64,000 nt of DNA, from contig NC_085060.1 of assembly GCF_963662255.1 (NCBI RefSeq), positions 13,053,925-13,117,924 of the forward strand, in the 5' to 3' direction. The stretch is from Cinclus cinclus (lineage: Eukaryota > Chordata > Aves > Passeriformes > Cinclidae). Each line of letters starts with the position of its first letter. Position 1 is the first letter of the stretch. The translations under genes were made by a program, and so were the position numbers. Shown one piece after another: positions 14,651 to 64,000 of the stretch. Below the pieces are notes generated by a model that saw only the letters and a list, made by a program, of their open reading frames with translations, did no database searches and was not told where the DNA came from.

Positions 14651-14699
14651 TTGTTCATAATGTTCTCTCGAACATGTACATAATGTTCTCTCAAACCTA
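14651..14699. repeat. Short tandem duplication (two units of about 21 bp)
   Basis: The phrase cataatgttctctcgaac is followed closely by cataatgttctctcaaac, a two-copy tandem duplication with one mismatch in the core. It has no coding potential and no clear function. Confidence 0.6.
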
Positions 14700-15688
14700 C
14701 AGAATGTTGATTACTGTAGGGGAGGACCCCAAATGTTCAGCTTCTCAAACTTTTAAAACATAAGCTCTATGTTTTTAATACAATACCACGCCTATTCTCA
14801 GAACAAGTTGAACCCTGAAGCATTTCAGCTAGTGTATCTTCTAATATGGCTCATAGTTTTTAACTTCAAAGAGGTCTGAAGCCTGTATTATGTAGAAACA
14901 TTCTACCAAAAAAAGGATTTATTCTAGAAATCTCGCTTCTGTAAACACATCTGTTAATCTCTGAGATCAACACAGGGCTCTAATGAATATCCCATGTTAG
15001 AATGGGGGTGGAAGGATACAATCTAAGCAGATGTGGTATGGAATGGTTGCTTAACTTAGATCTGCTCTGTGAATCAAACTTCTATATGCCTCTCCTCTGA
15101 ACCCCTTGAAATCTGACTGTCACTCAGCCACCTGCCACCTTATGCTAGAGACTGTTGTAGCTGGTTTGTCATGCTTTGTACTGGTGTGTGAATGCAGCTA
15201 CATGAAACCTAGAGGTTTTAAAAGGTGTTTGCTCAGTAACTGAGCTGCGGGGGGAAGAATTAATCGTGTAGTATTTGTCTAGTAACTACTGCAAACATTC
15301 TCACAAGCTTGAGGCTTGATTAAACTCTTGTGCAAAACCTGACATCTACTGGTGAGAAGCGTAACTGGGCTCTTCTCAGCTGGAGATGAGCCAAAGAGCC
15401 TGTTTTATAAAGTGCTGATGCTTTTGGCAATAGGTGTTGCATTGTACTGCTTAAGCATAAATTTGGAAGTCTAAAATGAACTAAAATATTTACAAACAAG
15501 TATAGGTATTATTAAAGGTGATTGAGCTTTTGGTTAACTGTGTTTGCTTTGAACACTTGTATAAAGGCTAGAGGACACTTTGTAGCTTTACATTTTAGAC
15601 AAATGTTTTAATTTTTTGTGACAATATTAAAAACTTCATATAGTCTTATGCCAATTAAAAATAATTTTTCCCTCTTATGTCTTTAAAG

Positions 15689-63668
<47,980 letters not shown>

Positions 63669-64000
63669 GTATGGTGTTTGTTATGAAGATTCAATGGGAA
63701 AAGAGACTTCCATTTCTGAATGGAGGCTAATACTGGGAAGTAAGATCTTTGCTTCATGGGAATAATGATAAAATGATAATTTTAGGATTCTTAATGGAAA
63801 AATATTATAAGCAACTGAACATACTTTGATTTGGAATGTTCTCAATACCATCACATTGCTGGTAATTGCTGAGTAACATTGTCAAATGCTTTACCTCAAG
63901 CTTAATGGTAATCCCCTTTGCAGCACAGATGATATAGAGGAGATAATGCAAGTTATAAGAAACTGAAGAGAGTGATTAGTAAAATAATGCTTATTTTGCA

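Larger units (their letters stand above)
1..15688 (+). other. Intron 1 of COL4A5 (3' part)
   Basis: This is AT-rich sequence with no exon that I can join to the gene and no convincing independent gene. All open frames are short, and none shows a recognisable domain. Exon 1, the promoter, and COL4A6 (head-to-head with COL4A5 in mammals) are not seen, so they must lie further left if that arrangement is kept. The intron holds three CR1 fragments and one solo LTR, listed separately; the remainder is unassigned. It ends with the acceptor tctttaaag before exon 2. Confidence 0.85.

Noticed and set aside
1..15688. Search for exon 1, a CpG-island promoter or COL4A6 exons
   Set aside because: There is no CpG-rich promoter-like region, no signal-peptide exon ending on a codon boundary before a gt donor that I could support, and no Gly-X-Y exon on either strand.

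Overview
The window is almost certainly from a bird. It carries CR1 retrotransposon 3' ends of the type that dominates avian genomes, a solo LTR flanked by a 6-bp target duplication, compact AT-rich introns, and no mammalian-type SINEs. I cannot name the species. A single protein-coding gene is visible, on the + strand: COL4A5, the alpha-5 chain of basement-membrane (type IV) collagen. All calls rest on reading the sequence and on recalled vertebrate type IV collagen sequences; no search was run. Layout: 1-15688 is the 3' part of intron 1. Exon 1 (5' UTR, start codon, signal peptide) and the promoter lie upstream of the window. Intron 1 holds three CR1 fragments and the solo LTR, and no believable gene. 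From 15689 to 63668 there are 45 constitutive coding exons, which I number 2 to 46 by the human scheme, totalling 4216 nt. Each ends at a GT donor, follows an AG acceptor and keeps frame with the next. Every exon length equals the human length as I recall it. Exon 2 encodes the Cys-rich 7S (N-terminal) segment; exons 3-46 encode the interrupted Gly-X-Y triple helix. The exons for the rest of the helix and the C-terminal NC1 domain lie beyond the right edge. Exons 2-17 begin and end on whole codons. From exon 19 onward most junctions split a Gly codon as G|GN. Points of special interest: (1) intron 41 holds two 9-bp micro-exons, each one Gly-X-Y triplet, matching the alternatively spliced human exons 41A/41B, and their flanks are visibly related, as if one arose by duplication of the other; (2) intron 30 holds a third, unexpected 9-bp candidate micro-exon with the same phase and design; (3) exon 24 has Arg where human alpha-5 has Gly, lengthening a natural helix interruption in a way that resembles the alpha-1(IV) paralogue; (4) exon 22 creates an RGD next to the conserved CxxC; (5) intron 9 carries a perfect 35-unit CCCCTT array (GGGGAA on the other strand), and intron 2 a run of 19 G. 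The product would be secreted and would assemble as alpha3-alpha4-alpha5 or alpha5-alpha5-alpha6 trimers in basement membranes such as glomerular, lens and epidermal ones. That role is family knowledge, not something visible in this DNA.
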